This document shows positions 63,362-64,000 of a stretch of DNA of 64,000 bases, one piece after another. A model generated the notes under the pieces. The model made no database searches. It saw only the letters and a list, made by a program, of their open reading frames with translations, and was not told where the DNA came from. How positions within the stretch are numbered: the stretch's first letter is position 1; each line of letters starts with the position of its first letter. A program made the position numbers and the translations under genes. The stretch is from Amoebidium appalachense (Eukaryota; Ichthyosporea), in contig CAVNZM010000011.1 of assembly GCA_963693365.1 (NCBI GenBank), positions 8,990,001 to 9,054,000 of the forward strand, written 5' to 3'.

Positions 63362-63584
63362 CACACACACACACACGTACACGTACACGTACACGTACAC
63401 ACACAGGGCATTATCCGTCGTGGTCTCCTTCGTGTGACCTACCGCGCCTACCACGCCCGCCTGCAACACTACGTCTGGCTCACCTCTGAACTGGGGACGG
63501 AGGAGGGACCGGACGGGCCGAGAGTTGTTGCACTCACTTGGTTTGACCACCCGTTTGCTGGATTGTATGCCGCACCCGTTGGAG
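56551..63584 (+). CDS. bHLH-PAS transcription factor (3' part beyond window)
   Basis: Exons 56551-56575, 57837-57906, 58421-58484, 59365-59461, 60540-60850, 61307-61547, 62445-62596 and 63407-63584 give 379 aa so far. All phases agree and the last exon has a good donor. Start MKRGAAEEG. The bHLH (~33-85) has basic residues [20 protein letters not shown], helix 1 [18 protein letters not shown], a short loop, and helix 2 [15 protein letters not shown], resembling the SIM/NPAS/ARNT helix 2. An acidic Ser-rich linker follows, then a PAS domain ([20 protein letters not shown] onward) and a second PAS unit ([43 protein letters not shown]). The product would bind E-box-like DNA as a dimer and sense a partner or ligand through PAS. 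No C-terminal activation domain is in view. The basic region is less canonical than in animal relatives, so DNA specificity is uncertain. Confidence 0.85.
57927..58147. repeat. Paired (CA)n tracts after exon 2 of the bHLH-PAS gene
   Basis: Two (CA)n blocks (57927-57992 and 58082-58140) separated by a GC/CA-rich spacer begin about 20 bp after the exon 57837-57906 donor. Confidence 0.9.
58795..59362. repeat. Minisatellite of GCTAACACCACCATGTCG plus T-run
   Basis: About 15 units of roughly 25-45 bp. Each has (g)ctaacacc(a/g)ccatgtcg followed by a variable T-run and ctt(t/c)g or tctgg. It is broken by one C-run (58916-58946). T-run length differs between units (about 8 to 31). It runs up to the acceptor of exon 59365-59461, so the last unit supplies the 3' splice site (aacaccacgtgtag). 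Confidence 0.9.
60862..60916. repeat. (GT)n at a bHLH-PAS donor
   Basis: (GT)n of about 55 bases begins 12 bp after the exon 60540-60850 donor (GTAGGTGCC). Confidence 0.9.
60981..61165 (-). repeat. Family A element, reverse orientation
   Basis: The complement reads gatgtatgcgttagagggtt at its head, with the core and the gagtt.cgactcttt end matching the copy at 1731. The head abuts a C-run (G-run on its own strand) followed by A28. It lies in the bHLH-PAS intron before exon 61307. Confidence 0.9.
62966..63146 (-). repeat. Family A element, reverse orientation
   Basis: A second copy in the same gene, one intron further on, in the same orientation as 60981-61165. It again ends in catacatcacc followed by a C-run (63147-63171). 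Confidence 0.9.
63185..63298 (-). repeat. Family B element, reverse orientation
   Basis: It lies only ~40 bp beyond the family A copy. It reads gatgggctctgctcaataag to ctctataacacattctaacc, then a C-run. Its complement matches the B head and AGAGCCCATC core, giving an A-B pair in tandem. Confidence 0.75.
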
Positions 63585-63607
63585 GTATGTGGTTTTAAAA
63601 AAAAAAA

Positions 63608-63669
<62 letters not shown>

Positions 63670-63690
63670 CGCGCGCGCGCGCGCGCGCAG
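63608..63690. repeat. (GT)n-(GC)n tract
   Basis: (GT)n passing into (GC)n with alternating purine-pyrimidine throughout, just after the donor of exon 63407-63584. Such alternation is the classic Z-DNA-prone composition. Confidence 0.85.
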
Positions 63691-63961
63691 TTGGTGGTGG
63701 TCGGGGGGGGAGGAGGAGGGGGGGGGGGGGGGGGATGAGGAGTGTGGGCATGTGGGTGTGACTGTAGGTGTGGGTGTCAGGTGGGAAGTGTAGGTTCAAG
63801 GTGTGCATGTGTGGTTGCGGGGTGGGCGTGGGCTTGTGGTTTGATGGCGTGTGGATCTTGTGGGTGTGGGTACGTGTGAACACGGGTGCGCTTGCATTAC
63901 TTGGCTTGTCTTTGGTGTTCACCCCATGGACATTTTCTTCTTTCTTCTCTCTTCTGCGCAA

Positions 63962-63994
<33 letters not shown>

Positions 63995-64000
63995 ACACCC

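Overview
The window is nuclear DNA from an intron-rich eukaryote. It is packed with microsatellites: (GT/CA)n, (CT/GA)n and G or C runs up to about 70 bases. Most long ORFs are translations of these repeats. The real genes had to be assembled exon by exon, using splice sites and reading-frame phase. Exons are small (36-459 bp) and introns run from about 200 bp to several kb. Three assembled genes have relatives that I associate mainly with animals and their near unicellular kin: a cation-dependent mannose-6-phosphate receptor with a DxxLL tail, a CCDC137-like protein and a bHLH-PAS factor. I infer a holozoan, possibly a unicellular one such as an ichthyosporean. That placement is an inference and was not tested.

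Layout. 1-6736 (-): a multi-pass, heavily N-glycosylated membrane protein that runs off the left edge. 8959-17339 (-): a complete eight-exon cation-dependent mannose-6-phosphate receptor, 278 aa; its last intron holds a perfect 450-bp tandem array. 18142-19728 (+): an intronless RNA m5U methyltransferase. 23168-28116 (+): a five-exon, two-domain globin. 32262-40874 (-): a complete nine-exon CCDC137-like nucleolar protein. 40931-43200 (+): a small four-exon gene of unknown function, head-to-head with CCDC137. 43352-47967 (+): a five-exon single-pass membrane protein of unknown function. About 50.3-54.66 kb (+): a degraded APE-type non-LTR retrotransposon (LINE) with a 3' poly(A). 56551-63584 and beyond (+): the first eight exons of a bHLH-PAS transcription factor, cut by the right edge.

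Two families of short interspersed elements (called A and B here) recur through introns. Nearly every copy is joined directly to a G-tract at its 5' end. They share a core, AGAGCCCATC(A/C)TCAGGG, and I do not recognise them as a named family. Microsatellites also show a sense-strand polarity at splice junctions: (CA)n or C-runs lead into 3' splice sites, and (GT)n follows 5' splice sites.

The genes do not form a pathway. They are unrelated housekeeping, trafficking and regulatory genes. All exon boundaries were read by eye from GT/AG sites with phase bookkeeping; none was confirmed by transcripts or homology searches.
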